64,000 nucleotides of DNA from Coprinellus micaceus (GCA_951394405.1 OX596334.1:3472001-3536000), one strand, 5' to 3'; counted from the stretch's first letter, positions 1 through 11,516 are shown. Notes: a model not told the origin generated them from the sequence alone. A program made the numbers and translations.

Positions 1-1056
1 GTTCAAGAATGACCAAACGGTGGGCTTCGTCCCAACGATGGGCGCGTTGCACGATGGGCATCTTTCTCTTGGTGTGTGCGTAGCTCCGGTCGTGCCGAGC
101 CAGTGCTAATCTCACTACGCAACGACGACAGTGAAGAAATCACTATCCGAGAATGACCTCACAGTGGTCTCCATTTTCGTTAACCCAGCGCAATTCGCAC
201 CACACGAAGATCTCGCGTCATACCCCCGCACCCTTCCCCAGGATATCAAGATCCTGGAAAACACTGAGGCCCAGTCGTCGACGAAAGGCGCCGGATCATG
301 CGAAACAAGATATCCTGCTGCTGTATTCGCCCCCACCGCGAACGAGATGTACCCGTCCGGCATTGTCCTGGAAGTTTCAGAACAGAAGGGCGCGTTCGTC
401 GAGGTGAAGGGGTTTAGCCACCAAATGGAAGGCCAAACGCGCCCAACCTTCTTTAGGGGAGTAGCCACGGTCGTAACCAAACTCTTCAACGTCATTCAGG
501 TTCGTCTTCTTCTTTTTCACTCCAAGCCGCCCCAAGTACTAACCCCGCTTCTCAGCCCACAAACGCGTATTTCGGTCAAAAGGATATCCAGCAGGCTCTC
601 ATTCTCAAACGACTTGTGACGGACCTCCTCATGTCCTATCCAACTCCACAGAACCTCCACATTGTACCCACAGGTCGTGATCCTACAGATGGCCTCGCCC
701 TGTCCTCTCGAAACATCTACCTCACCCCTGCCGGCCGCAAGGTCGCTCCAACACTTCGCCAGGCACTCTTAGCCGCGGAGGTTGCATGGAATGGGGGCGC
801 GACCAAGCACGAGACTCTCGTCCGAGCAATCACCGTCATGGATGCGGCCATCCGCAAGGCACACAAGGAAGGCCTTGCGGCGGGGATCAAGCTCGACTAC
901 ATTGAGATGAATGATACGAAAACTTTCGACGTTCTGGGCGCACAAGCGCGCAAGACCGAAGGCAGGACTGTGGTTCTGAGCGGTGCGTTCTATGTAGACA
1001 AGACGCGACTCATCGACAATATCTTGCTGGGGGATACCACCGGAATTTTGGGGTGA
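1..1056 (+). CDS. PAN6: Pantoate--beta-alanine ligase (pantothenate synthetase), 5'-truncated by the window edge
   Basis: Joins pantoate and beta-alanine with ATP in the last step of pantothenate synthesis. The reading frame enters at base 2 and three exons are clear: 1-71, 132-499 and 556-1056, with GT-AG introns 72-131 and 500-555. Exon 1 encodes VGFVPTMGALHDGHLSL, the adenylate-binding signature with the HxGH-like motif. Exon 2 has IFVNPAQFAPHEDLASYPRT, the pantoate-binding stretch, then a roughly 15-residue insertion before FAPTANEMYPSG, as is usual in fungal enzymes. Exon 3 starts with FGQKDIQQ, followed by GLALSSRN, the KMSKS-like region. The C-terminus is complete at the TGA. Only the first few residues are missing, so the start codon lies upstream of the window. 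Confidence 0.93.
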
Positions 1057-1205
1057 AAATGTTGGACACAACACTCCATGTAATTGCTGTATAGATACAC
1101 GCTGGGCCAGGTAGATAGTGATTCCATAGTTACTGTTCAAATTTGTGTCCAAAGCAAATACGACATAGCATCAGGCGAACCCGCCAGATCCGGAACCTCA
1201 AGGCC

Positions 1206-4145
1206 TCACTCCCCGCTGCTCATCTCCAATAAGGCCTCTATACTCTTCCCCAGATCACCGCCATTCGCCTCTAAGACCCAGTCCACAACCTCCGAGTCGA
1301 TATTCGGGAAAATTTGCGCCAACTGCTGCCTATTCTCCTTCGCCTCTTCCTCACTCGCCACATCGATTTGTTGCTGAACCGCGGCCAGATCCAGAGCCGG
1401 CGTCGGGGTGCGAGATATGTGGCCCACTGCCTCCGCGTTCGTCAAAGCCTGAATTCGAGGCTGAGCCAAATGCGGTTGAGAGGGGCCCATAGCCAAGGGC
1501 AAATGCGTTTGTGGACCCGGCCTCGAAGGTGTATCCTCGCCACCACCGAATCCAGGTGAATTCGGTGACGCTGGACTGGACCACGGGCCTGATGGCGAGT
1601 ACGGCTGTTTCCGAGGTTGTCTAGGTTTATACGGCGTCTGAATGACGGGGACCCCGAAACCACCCTCCTGGCCCCCATACGGTGTCTGAGGGTATGCCCC
1701 AGCAGACTGTGGCGTCGTGGAAAGCTGGTTATAGTGGCTCAACATGGCCTCCTGTTGCTGAACCGCCCACTCTGCGGAACGCGCGCTACCTGGAGGCGCG
1801 GACGTCAGTGGAAGCTGCTGCCATTGGCCTTGGCTTGAGCTTGCTGAGCCCGGGTACCCTGCGCTGTACGGTGGGTGAGGTAAACCAGCTATCCCGCTTG
1901 ACCCCCCTTGAGCTTGCTGCTGCCGTTGCTCCCTGCCCAGTTCAAACGGCGCGAATGGGCCAGGGAGGTACGCGAGTTTATTCTCTGCGCCGTCGATGGC
2001 CTCTGAGAATATACGGCCGATGGCGGTCAATGGCTTCGAAATCGTGTCGCCTGTCTTCTGGAGGAGCCGTTTGGCATCATCAGAGATACTTTGGGAGGGT
2101 GTGGACATGGAGAGGGGCTGAGCGGACTCTTCGCCAACGTGAGATTGGGCTAGGTGGGGTCTGATTTTAGACTCGGCGAAGGGAGTGACGGGAGAAGTTG
2201 GTTCTGAGGGAGGGAGGGCTTGGATAGCCAGTTCGACGTTCCTGCATATTAACATTAGAAAGGAATATCGTGACAATAGGCCAGTCACTCACTTCTCGAA
2301 CTCGGCCTGGTCGATGTTCGATAGGGAAGTGTGGTCCATCGTTTCGATGAACGATACGGCACCCATCTAATGGTACATTAGCATCACATTTTCGCTGATT
2401 TTCCGAGGAGGCGTACCAAGCTGGAGAGATAGTAGCCCGCCTCGCTCTGCAACTTCTCTGGGTTACGGAACCGGTTGATAAACCTGAGTTCCCGCTCAAT
2501 ACGTAATTCGACAACGCGACTTTACAGAGCACTTACTCCACATTCGACAGTAGGTGTTCCGGGTTGGCCTTCAGAACGACGAAGATTAGAATGGGCAAAA
2601 AAGAGTCCGCCCCTTCCTCTTTCTTCAAGTGTCGGATCAGGCCTGTGGGTAAGGCAGGACTTTAGGGAACGTAACCTCAATACAATTCTATGGGACTGAC
2701 CGAAGATGACTTTGCAGGAGTTCAATATGCAGATAAGCTTGTCTCTAGGGGCCTTATAGTGGTTGATCTTCAGAAGTTCTAGTCCTACTGTCAGGCGACA
2801 AAGATAGAAGGGAACGAGGTGGCCCACCCTGCTGCGCGAACATAAGGAAACCTTTGCTTCCCTCTCCTTCAGGGATGTCCAGATGCTGTTCCTCTATCCA
2901 CCCAAACAGAGCTATGCGCTGGGATAAGACTCGATCTTTCTCAAGATCATCAGTAGTGATTGGTCGCGGAGGTTGGGCGTGCTGGAGCTGTGGCGTAAAG
3001 GTACTGATATCAGACCACACCATTAGTTAGATGTCAGTAGAAGATGAATCAGGTACTCACAAATCATATAACCGATTCATAACCAGCTTCTCCATCCCTT
3101 CCATCGCGTTGTCGAACTCTTCATCTGTCGCGTTCCTCCATACGTCGCAGTTGCGCATCTGCTCAGCGATGAACTAGGACTTTTCAATGAGAACGATAGC
3201 TTGGAAATACTGAGAGACTCACAGAAAGGAAATCGTTGATGATCTTGACTTGATCGTTGACGGTGAACGTCCTCTTAGCGAAGTTGCTCAAGAAGCTGCG
3301 CAATGACAGTCGTCAGTCGGCAGTCGAGCAACAATTGAACGAACATACGATCTAAGATACTTCGAGACGGGCTCCGCCGACCTTGTCTTCATCTGGTCCA
3401 AGAACCTCTGAAAGTCGAATTGCGCTTCTCCAGCCTTGGCGGCATTGGGAGTCTCTGATCTCGACGCCGGAGTAGGTTGACGCGGGGGTGCTTCTTGTTG
3501 GTTTGCGAATGACGATAATGTTGATGGAGATGGTACCGGCCGCGCAACGTCGATGGACTGTGGCCGCGATCGACCAGCTAGAGGAGTCAAAGGAAGGGCA
3601 AATGTCCGAGCGAGTGAGGCAAGAGATGGGAAAGGAGAGGTGGCAGTCGGCGACTCGACATTAAGCGCTGGTTTGGGCGTTGACGTCTGCGCATCGTCCT
3701 TATCTGGGACACTGGGTGGTGGCACCGAAGGCGTTCGAGGCGGTGGTGAGGGTGTTCGAGGTGGGGGTGGGTGCGACTCCGATGACTCCCATGCATCCTT
3801 GGCCGCCTGTTCTTCCTGGTTGGCAAGAGGATCGAATTCGCTGAGAATGTCCTTGGAGACTGGTCGTGGTGGAGACGCAGGCTTGGGGTCTGAGAATATA
3901 GATTGTTCCAATGGCGTCGACACCAGTAGTGTTACCGGTCTCCCTTCCTCCTTTTCCTTTGGAAGCGCGGCTTCATCCCATGGATTCGAGGACGATGGGA
4001 AGTCTGGTGCCACAGCCGCCTTCGAGTCTGCTGTCTGTGCCGGCACTGATGTCTCCGAGGGCGTCTGGGACGACGAGGACGGAGAGGATGAAACAGCTGG
4101 GGTTGCGTGCGATGGAATCGCCGGTTCAGACGGTGTTGCAGCCAT
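1206..4145 (-). CDS. VPS9: Vps9-type Rab5 guanine nucleotide exchange factor with C-terminal CUE domain
   Basis: Activates Rab5-family GTPases for Golgi-to-vacuole and endocytic transport. The N-terminal third (4145 to about 3420) is low-complexity Pro/Ser. The middle, from about 3310 to 2240 and cut by several short introns, reads as a helical bundle and then the VPS9 domain. Its signature is clear: CKVIFGLIRHLKKEEGADSF, then LPILIFVVLKANPEHLLSN, then a run with GYYLSSLMGAVSFIETMD. The last large exon (1206 to about 2255) is Gln/Pro/Gly-rich and ends in a CUE domain with NRQQLAQIFPNIDSEVVDWV and GGDLGKSIEALL, which binds ubiquitin in yeast Vps9. I chose the ATG at 4145 (MAATPSEPAIPS). Upstream in-frame ATGs at 4280 and 4400 exist, but the second overlaps the start of the divergent F-box-like gene. 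Exon borders inside the VPS9 domain are approximate. Confidence 0.9.
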
Positions 4146-4399
4146 AGCCGGAGTCGGAGTGGGATGAGGCAGAGCCTGGTGCGGCGACGGAAGCGCTCGA
4201 TTAGCTGTGCGCACGTGTCGAGCGCGTCCAGCGGCAATCATATTGTTCGCCGGGCCAGGAGTATAACACGCGTTAGACATGGCATCCTTCTTGTTCCCAT
4301 ACCACGTTCCTCTTCCCTGTTCCCTTGATCCACGAAATCGGCTAAATAGCCCGCCGAAGCGCAACCTTCCCCAGAACCTCCCCGATTTCCTTCCTCGCA

Positions 4400-5459
4400 A
4401 TGCCTCGAATGCAAAGCGTCAAGGACTCTTTCAAAAAATGGGCCCAGGACCTGAGTGCGATGAACCTGAAAAAGCAGTGGCAAGATAAACGGTCTGTTCT
4501 CTCCAGATATGCCCCTTCACCTGCTGACTCTGCGTAGCGACAGCCTTTATCACGGTAGCGCCGCAGATGGAACCGATCTCCAATTGCGCACCAAGGGGAT
4601 GCCCATGGAGATCCTCCTCCAAATTGCCGTACTTGCTGCGAGCACCTCGCAGGAGGCATACTGCAGGTTCTCTCTGGTCTCTAAGGATATGAGGAAGATA
4701 ATAGAGCGAGAGGCCCTACCATACCTTCCAATCCGCCTAGAATCCGCAAACACGATCATCGCCTTCCACAAAGTCCTGGTCAGACGTCCAGAGCTAGCCA
4801 CCCGAGTCAGGCACCTCTGGATACGAGGAGCTCGCTCCAGGCAAAAACCAAAACAGGGCTACTCAGAGCCAACATCCCAAACCTGGCGGCAGTTCAAAGC
4901 CAGCGCTTTCGAGCAGCTGTTCATCATCAACGCGTGCACAAGACTCGTTTCACTTGCATGTTCTTTCCCAGTCATGTTCCTATGTTTTCGGTTCACACGC
5001 GACATCTTCTTCAAACATGATGAATTGAAGGAGTTGACGCTATTCGAGAACTGGAATCTATGGGCATGCTTCACTCTCGAACCACCCGTCGACGGGCCCC
5101 ACCTCTTCCTCCAGCTGACGCACCTCACTATCTTTGATAGTGTGGCGCCTCACTTTCCAGCGCAGCTCTTCCCCTCATTGCGGTACTTCTCGGCCGAGAT
5201 CGTACCCGCTTTCCCTCAGGCGGCGCTAGAGGCCTTCGACATGAATGACGTCCTCAAGGCACCTCTTCCACAGACCATCAAAGATCTCCCCCGGGATGTC
5301 CTGATTTCCCTCTTTATGGTTGATAACACAGAGAGAGGTGTCAAGGAGGTCACATCGGAAGATGAACGGAGGTGGATGATGCGAGTCGGAAATCCCCAGT
5401 GCTTCCAGTGGTGGTCTTCGAGGATCTGGGGGGATCGTGATGTATGGTCTCTGAAGTAG
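4400..5459 (+). CDS. F-box-like protein of agaricomycete type
   Basis: The large exon carries an F-box-like start (GMPMEILLQIAVLAAS, then CRFSLVSKDMRKI, then ALPYLPIRL). The region behind it is typical of fungal substrate adaptors of SCF ubiquitin ligases, with scattered leucine-rich strands and no clear repeat. An upstream exon is likely. ATG at 4400 reads MPRMQSVKDSFKKWAQDLSA, and a 67-nt GT-AG intron (4492-4558) joins it in frame to AADGTDLQLRTKGMPMEI. Without that exon the protein would start at 4509 inside what I take to be the intron. Total about 330 residues, stop at 5457-5459. The substrate cannot be told from sequence. The gene is divergent from VPS9 with about 250 bp between proposed starts, so the two may share a promoter. 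Confidence 0.75.
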
Positions 5460-7031
5460 GTCCTGGCCGATCGATCTATGCTCCAACTCATTTTGCCTGC
5501 CTCGACCTTCTGCTCAGTGCCGTTAAATTATCACTTTGTTTCGCTATGTATATTTACGATGTAGAAATAGTGTACATCTGTATGTAACCTTATACTTCGG
5601 GCTCGAGAACTGCCATAAGTTTTACGGGATGGGAACGATTTTTGAGATTGATCATCTGTCAGATGGATGCGTCTCCGAAGCACACCTAATCCTGAAATGT
5701 CATAGCACCTCATCATCTGAAGACGCTCAGAATGTGGCTACTCATATGGGTTGTGAACACCTCGAAAACACTAAATCTTCGTATGTGCCCCTCGCATCAC
5801 CGATTGGACATGGAAAAAGCGCCCATGCTTCGTGTGCTTTCCCACGATGCCTTCGATAAGCGCGCGTATAGCCCGCACACCGTTTGGGAGCAAGCCCCAC
5901 AGGTTCTCCAGGAAGTGACGTTGAACCAAACATAGGAGATGGCAAAAGGTGATAGACGGTGGGTTGTGCGTTTCAGCCCCTTGGGTGTCCTTGACGGAGT
6001 AACAGCTACTGGCACTTTCAAGATGAAGTTGGCGAAGGTCGGGTGAAAAACATCGCCGAGGTCAATTGGAAGTGCAATAAGACACAGTCTCATTTGAGTG
6101 ATATGCACTACTAAAAATAGTATATATCAGCCAAAGTGCAGATCAACCGGCGAGAGGATCGACCCTGAGCCACCGAAACTCATGTAATCGGCGCCCTCGG
6201 TGTTGGCAGCCTCTGACGACCAGACCGGCAAGAACACATTGAGCAAAGCGTTCATCAGACTGTGGATCACCACACTAGCCTCCAAGGCTCCCAGCGATGT
6301 AGGCAGAGTAGATCAGTCCAGGGCAGGTTTGTTTGGATCCTTCCGAATCGAGGGAGCCGTGGCGTTCCAGAGAGAGAATAACAAGGAACTCAAGGCGGTG
6401 TTTACTTTGAGCGCTCATGCTTCTTATCAAACGGACCATAATGGCAGTGATGTGGAAGCAGTATATAACTCGACAGTGACACATACCCGAGCCGCTGAGT
6501 GCCACGAAACCCCGAAGGAATCGGTTTGCTTCTTTGAGCAATGAATGCCAAGTCCCCCCATCCATTAGAAGGCCTGTGAGTGGGCGTTTCAAGGAGAATT
6601 TCGGTTCAGATGACCGGGTTCGCCATCCTCAAGATGCTTGTTGTAACATGCCAAGGCGGTCAACAGGCGGTGCGGTGAGCACATAAAGGCCATTCCCACT
6701 CACGTCACGACTGGCAATTCAAACACACATGATGGAAGTAGGTGCCATAATTGTTGACAACTTGGGTGGTTTGGAATATAGTGCTTGAAGTTCTTAGGGA
6801 AAGCCATCCCAGGAGCCCCTCAGGTGATGATATATGGGCTATTGATAATGACAAAACTGGCTTTCGAGCATGTCGGAGGCGGTCCGCACAATAAGCGCCC
6901 GCCGAACTGCACCCGAGTGGGATATCTCCATGGCCAAGACACATTGGGTTTAGGTTTCTAGCTAAAGTCCAGTAGTACTGACTGTTGCGAATGTATCACG
7001 GTGCGTACTCTAAGTGGCATTGGTATTATTA
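5460..7031. other. Intergenic, no supported gene
   Basis: Contains the 3' end of the F-box-like gene and the 3' flank of paralog A. Open frames on both strands are under 115 codons, show no family resemblance and no convincing splice context. One copy of the recurring GGGCGCTTA motif lies here on the minus strand (6892-6900). Confidence 0.6.
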
Positions 7032-8156
7032 TTACGCGGTGCTACTGTGGGTCGATTTTACATTAGACCTCTCACCCGTTGTGACGGAACTCTCGCTGTA
7101 CATTGGTGGGGCTAAATCAGCAGCAGGTCTAATATCCAATGAAGGGAACATATCATTAATTGAAGGGTTTGGAGTTTGTTGCGAGGATATTGTAGGCATA
7201 GGGCGGTACTCTTCATATGAGTCTGGGCGGGATGGGGGTGAGGGTTGCGGTTCTTGTGGTAGGTTCGGTCCCTCGAGCATTGGGGGAGGTGTCGGTACGA
7301 TGGCACCATCACCATCGGCCTCCAACGAACGCGAAAGATCCTCGGCCCCTCCATACCACCGACGGAGAACTATGTAGCACCCCAGAGCGCCGACCACTAG
7401 TGCTGCAAGTACCGAGCCGATGAGTACCCCAGCGAACGCACCCGGAGAGAGGCCGATTGAGTCCCTGTTGCAACTCCCCAGCGTACTACTACATGTCCCT
7501 GGGGTCGCGTCGGCTGGAAGTGAATCGAATATGGCCACATCCGTTGGACTCCGCAGGGACTGGGAAGGAGATCGAACATTCTGGGGTATGATGGTGACGC
7601 GATCCCAGCTGTCCGAGTTGAACCAAGGTTGTTCCCAACCTTCATCATAGACCTTCTGCCCCCGCCAACTGTCGTCAAGGCCAGTGTAGAAAACATCTGG
7701 ATCGCCTGACTCGTAGTCGACCTGGGCTGCCACGATCAACCCTACTTCGGACCCACTCCTGTTGATCACCCTAACCCCTAGGAGTAGGGAGGACGCCGTA
7801 TGATTCTGGACTACTGGGAGGGGCACCTGGAATGAATACGGATCAGTCCAGTCATGGTCAATGTCCGCCGACTGGACCATCACCCCATCAACATACAGGG
7901 CCATGTAGTCGTCTGCGGCGATCATGAGTTTCGCCTTCGTCGGTCGACCTTTGTCGGCAGGATATGGAAACATGGTGCGGAAGGCGCTTCGCTCCCCGAC
8001 TGCTTCAGAAGGACGTGGACCTGGTGGGGAACCTGAGCTAACGGAGGTCCACACCCAGTTCGCCTTGGTGTATAGGATGTCCAAAAGGGTCTGGTCGAAC
8101 GGAGTAAAGGCTCGCCGCTCCTTAATCGAGAGTGCAAGTTTCCCTGATGAGCTCAT
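7032..8156 (-). CDS. Paralog A: single-pass membrane protein, beta-sandwich-like domain, PPMY tail
   Basis: Intronless 374-residue protein, the downstream-most member of the six-gene array. Residues 1 to about 215 form a domain rich in aromatic and beta-strand sequence: KANWVW near 32, AADDYMALYVDGVMV near 80, NHTASSLLLGVRVIN, DVFYTGLDDSWRGQ and DEGWEQPWFNSDSW. The LYVDG core resembles galactose-binding-like folds, which is inference. One transmembrane helix follows at about 242-267 (GAFAGVLIGSVLAALVVGAL, with small-xxx-small spacing), then LRR and a tail of about 105 residues with EYRPMP and a PPMY motif ending at residue 353. No signal peptide is seen; the start MSSSGKL is shared with the paralogs. 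Function unknown. PPxY motifs usually recruit WW-domain ubiquitin ligases of the Rsp5/NEDD4 group. Confidence 0.85.
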   Translation of the reverse strand: MSSSGKLALSIKERRAFTPFDQTLLDILYTKANWVWTSVSSGSPPGPRPSEAVGERSAFRTMFPYPADKGRPTKAKLMIAADDYMALYVDGVMVQSADIDHDWTDPYSFQVPLPVVQNHTASSLLLGVRVINRSGSEVGLIVAAQVDYESGDPDVFYTGLDDSWRGQKVYDEGWEQPWFNSDSWDRVTIIPQNVRSPSQSLRSPTDVAIFDSLPADATPGTCSSTLGSCNRDSIGLSPGAFAGVLIGSVLAALVVGALGCYIVLRRWYGGAEDLSRSLEADGDGAIVPTPPPMLEGPNLPQEPQPSPPSRPDSYEEYRPMPTISSQQTPNPSINDMFPSLDIRPAADLAPPMYSESSVTTGERSNVKSTHSSTA

Positions 8157-8300
8157 GTTGAAGAAGAAGGCTGATTGGCCAAGTCAGAAGGGGTGCTGTC
8201 CAAGGGCTGGGAATAAGCGCACCTGGTGAATTGCGGGCGAGGCGAGGGGGAAAAGAAGACAGGCGTCTACCTGGGTCCTCTGTTGCGCCGGTGCTCTGTT

Positions 8301-8315
8301 CCTTATGTAGGTGGC
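8301..8315 (-). promoter_or_regulatory. TATA-like core promoter element of paralog A
   Basis: Plus-strand CCTTATGTAGGTGGC, 145 nt upstream of the paralog A start. It matches the element found upstream of B, C and D (reads GC-ACCTACATA on the coding strand). Confidence 0.5.
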
Positions 8316-8666
8316 CTAAACTGGGACGTTATGGGCCTCGCGCAAGCAACTGGCCCCCTTCATTCAACCTGTTAGGCCTCACTATCAAGCGCCCCTGATG
8401 CTTGACATCGTCTAGAACATCCTGTCGCTGGAATCGAGACACGGGAGGACACGGTGGTGATTTAGGATCCGGAAAAACAAAGGTCGTCACTGCCATACCT
8501 CTAGACTCTGAAACTCCGCTCCCAATCCTTTCAGGTAAGGCTGGTCAACATAAATGCCTGGAGGGAGTCTACTCATTCTAGAACGTGTGCGACAGGGTTC
8601 AATTACATGGGTGGCGCGACTCAAAGACCATCCGTAGTTCTGTATCGTGCCGGCGCGATGGTAGAA

Positions 8667-9737
8667 TTACTTTCGCCTAGTAGAAGCAGTGGGAACGGGA
8701 GTCTCTGAATTGCTATACATTGGTGGTGGCAAGTCGGTGTTCTGGTGAGTAAATGGTGATAATTCCGTTGCGGGGGGCTGGTACGAGCCTTCATACGACG
8801 TAGGAGGATTGGGATGTGACAATGACGACCGCGGTTCTCCAGACAATCGCAGCGGTTCAGACATGAGCACATGGTCCCGCGCGGCAACGCCGCCATGGTC
8901 CGACCACGTCTCAATCGATCGATGCGTGTTCCGTCTCCGCAGGACGAGGTAGGCGCCAATCGCACCAGCGATGATTGCACCGAGTATGGTGCCGATGAGT
9001 ATGCCAGCGAACTCGCCGACGGAGAGCTCGATGGGCGCCACCCGACCGCTTGCTGACTGACTCGAGCCCGATCCTTCTGGAGCCGCGCTGGCGGAGAGTG
9101 CCCCGAAGACTGCCACCTCTGTTGGCATCGACTGGTCCGAGTCAGAGGGGGATCGGGCGCTTTGAGATATGTTGGAGGCAGGACGCCAGCTATCCGAGTT
9201 GTACCAAGGTTGCTCCCAGCCTTCATCGAAAAGTCTTTGCCCTCGCCACTCATTGCTTAGTCCTGTGTAGAACACATCAGGATCCCCCGTCTCATAAACA
9301 ACCCGCGCGGCTACGAGGAGCCCCACATATCCGGATTTGTTGATCCCCCGGAGTCCCAATAGCAACGAGGACGCTGTTTGGTTTTGAATGACGGGGAGCG
9401 GCACCTCGAAAGCATACATGAGCTTCCAGTCGTGTGTGACATCCGCAGGTTGGATCATCACCCCGTCAACATACAACGCCAAGTAATCGTCCGCAGTGAT
9501 AATGAGGGTCGTCGTCGTCGGTCTGCCCTTATTGGTAGGATAGAAGAACTTGTTGCGGATAATGCATTGTTCCCCGTCAGGTGCAGAAGGGGGGTTGGGT
9601 CCACCAGGATCTATAGTGTCCGGGCACCATATCCAGTTTGCCTTGGTTTGTAGGACGTCCACTAGTAGGGCTTGGTCGGACGGGGTAAGAGCCCTGCGGT
9701 TCTTGACGGAGAGTGCTAGTTTACCCACGGAGCTCAT
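8667..9737 (-). CDS. Paralog B: single-pass membrane protein, beta-sandwich-like domain, PPMY tail
   Basis: 356 residues in one coding exon. Same order as paralog A: MSSVGKLALSVKNRRALTP, KANWIWCP, an AADDYLALYVDGVMI block, NQTASSLLLGLRGINKSGYV, DVFYTGLSNEWRGQRLFDEG and WEQPWYNSDSW. The helix GEFAGILIGTILGAIIAGAI sits at about residue 250, followed by LRRRN. The cytoplasmic-side tail ends PPPMYSNSE and then 11 more residues, with the Tyr at 341. Closest to C and D over the N-terminal domain; B and C share long identical nucleotide stretches there, so the duplication is recent. The leader appears to contain an intron whose acceptor lies one base before the ATG. No known name; role unassigned. 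Confidence 0.85.
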   Translation of the reverse strand: MSSVGKLALSVKNRRALTPSDQALLVDVLQTKANWIWCPDTIDPGGPNPPSAPDGEQCIIRNKFFYPTNKGRPTTTTLIITADDYLALYVDGVMIQPADVTHDWKLMYAFEVPLPVIQNQTASSLLLGLRGINKSGYVGLLVAARVVYETGDPDVFYTGLSNEWRGQRLFDEGWEQPWYNSDSWRPASNISQSARSPSDSDQSMPTEVAVFGALSASAAPEGSGSSQSASGRVAPIELSVGEFAGILIGTILGAIIAGAIGAYLVLRRRNTHRSIETWSDHGGVAARDHVLMSEPLRLSGEPRSSLSHPNPPTSYEGSYQPPATELSPFTHQNTDLPPPMYSNSETPVPTASTRRK

Positions 9738-9871
9738 GCTGGGAAAGGTGGCTAAGCGGCTTGGCCGGTCAGGCGGAGGGAAGGGGAGGCGGCAAAGATG
9801 AACTCACCGTGGGGTAGTGCGTTGGGGTGATCGATGTGCACAACACTGGGGGTGTGATACTCAGGCGCCAT

Positions 9872-9887
9872 CCTATATGTAGGTAGC
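9872..9887 (-). promoter_or_regulatory. TATA-like core promoter element of paralog B
   Basis: Plus-strand CCTATATGTAGGTAGC, 135 nt upstream of the start codon. Coding strand reads GCTACCTACATATAGG, a TATA-like box conserved at near-equal distance in the siblings. Confidence 0.55.
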
Positions 9888-10184
9888 ACTAGATTGTGCA
9901 AGCTGTGTACCATGAGGTGTGATACAGGATGGTACACAGCCCTCATGCTAGGGACTGAATTGCTTCATTTACTGTGTCGGGGTTTAGTACACAGCGATCG
10001 ATGGTTTCGATGTAGGAGTCAGGCGTTTCATGCGGCCCATCGATAAAGTGTGCCTTGGGTGCTCGAGCCATCTCCTCTGAGTTCTCCCCCTTGGCGCATG
10101 GATGTTGACCTGAGGGTGCCAAGAATGCGTGGCACTGAGCCCGGCGGATTCCGTGATGTCACCACGGCAACCCCCGAGCGCTCG

Positions 10185-10565
10185 TCATGCCTGAGCACAC
10201 CATGGTATCAGAGGGTATCAGCAGAACGGCGAGGTCAAAAATTGGCCGTAAAGGTCCGGTTTTCCTTCAGGCGATACACCATGAACATTTCCACCAAATG
10301 AGGAAGCTTGGAGGAGGGCCCTGGACGCCGTCACGCTCTGGTTCAGCCTCAAGTATCCAGAAACCCTGGGCGCTTAACGGAACGAGCGTAGCATCGCTCA
10401 ATAACCTAGCGCCCGAGAAGCGCTAAACATGCGTTATCGAAAGGCGATGACCTACTTAACGATGCAGATGCTCAGTGTGTACCTATATGGGTCCAGGGAA
10501 TTGGAGTTTTGTACAGCTACATAAAAAGTGTCCGTGACGGTGCTCCATCCAGGGCGATAACTGCT
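10185..10565. repeat. Direct repeat, copy 1 (3' flank of paralog C)
   Basis: Matches 12730-13125 in the same orientation with many small differences. Shared landmarks include GTTCAGCCTCAAG, CTGGGCGCTTAAC, ATCGAAAGGCGATG, GTACCTATATGGGTCCA and TTTTGTACAGCTACATAA. It is duplicated non-coding sequence that moved with the gene unit. Confidence 0.8.
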
Positions 10566-11516
10566 TTACTTTCGACTGGGGACATAGGCAATAGTAGGAG
10601 TCTCGAGGTCACTAGTATACGTTGGTGGTGCCACGCTAAAGTTCTGGTCAGCATTTGAGGGGACCATTTGATCGAAAGGTGACACCCTCGCGGGGGTGGG
10701 TGGTAGATCTGACAGGGAAATTTCAGTCAGTCGATGCGCGTTCCGCCTCCGCAGGACGAGGTAGGCACCTATCGCACCGGCGACGATTGCGCCGATTATT
10801 GTGCCGATGAGTATGCCAGCGAACTCCCCGACGGATAATTCGATTGGCGCCCTCTGACTACTTTCTCCGGGTGCCGCGCCAGCGGGGAGTGCTTCGAATA
10901 CTGCCACCTCTGTTGGCATTGACCCCGAGTCAGAGGGGGGTCGGGTGCTCTGAGAGATGTTGGAGACAGGGCGCCAATCCGAGTTGTACCAAGGTTGCTC
11001 CCAGCCTTCGTCGAAAAGCCTTTGCCCCCGCCACTCGCCCGGTCCAGTGCAGAACACATCAGGATCCCCCGCCTCATAAACAACCCGCGCGGCTACGAGG
11101 AGCCCCGCATATCCTGTTTTGTTGATCCCTCGGAGTCCCAATAGCAACGAGGACGCTGTTTGGTTTTGAATGACGGGGAGCGGCACCTCGAAAGCATACA
11201 GGAGGCGCCAGTCGTGCTCAATATCCGGTTGCTGGATCATCACCCCATCAACATACAACGCCAAGTAATCGTCCGCAGCGACGATTAGGCTCATCATTGT
11301 CGGCCTGCCTTTGTTCACCTTGTAGAAAAACCTGTTGCGAATGGTGCATTGCTCCCCCTCAGGTATAATGGGAGGTTCGGTTCCATTGGTACCTGGAGTG
11401 CCAGGGCACCATATCCAGTTCGCCTGGGTGTGCAGGACATCCAGGAGAGTTTGGTCGGACGGGGTAGGAGCCCTGCGTTCCTTCACCAAGAGTTCTAGTT
11501 TACCCGCGGAGCTCAT
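10566..11516 (-). CDS. Paralog C: single-pass membrane protein, PPTY tail, with a transposable element in its leader
   Basis: 316 residues starting MSSAGKLELLVKERRAPTP. The N-terminal domain has QANWIWCPG, an AADDYLALYVDGVMIQQPDI block, NQTASSLLLGLRGINKTGYA, GEWRGQRLFDEGWEQPWYNS and then a shorter stalk than A or E. Helix GEFAGILIGTIIGAIVAGAI lies near residue 225 with LRRRN after it. The tail is short and ends APPTYTSDLETP, Tyr at 300, nearly identical to paralog D. The frame is open further upstream (to 11594), but that stretch is the leader intron: GTGAGTTC donor near 11577 and acceptor CTTTCCCAG one base before the ATG. The leader is interrupted by the element at 11593-12324, so expression may be altered. 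Function unknown. Confidence 0.85.
   Translation of the reverse strand: MSSAGKLELLVKERRAPTPSDQTLLDVLHTQANWIWCPGTPGTNGTEPPIIPEGEQCTIRNRFFYKVNKGRPTMMSLIVAADDYLALYVDGVMIQQPDIEHDWRLLYAFEVPLPVIQNQTASSLLLGLRGINKTGYAGLLVAARVVYEAGDPDVFCTGPGEWRGQRLFDEGWEQPWYNSDWRPVSNISQSTRPPSDSGSMPTEVAVFEALPAGAAPGESSQRAPIELSVGEFAGILIGTIIGAIVAGAIGAYLVLRRRNAHRLTEISLSDLPPTPARVSPFDQMVPSNADQNFSVAPPTYTSDLETPTIAYVPSRK

Larger units (their letters stand above)
9738..10565. other. Intergenic between paralogs B and C
   Basis: Holds the leader and promoter of B (9738 to about 9950) and the 3' flank of C. From about 10185 to 10565 it is a diverged direct repeat of 12730-13125. Includes GGGCGCTTA at 10368-10376. No gene seen. Confidence 0.6.

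Noticed and set aside
3553..4167. 204-codon Gly/Asp/Ser-rich plus-strand frame
   Set aside because: Antisense shadow of the Pro/Ser-rich VPS9 N-terminus; low complexity only.
9752..9946. Leader exon of paralog B as a signal-peptide exon
   Set aside because: Joining it to the main exon through the visible splice sites puts it out of frame with a stop right after the junction, and the C copy lacks the ATG.
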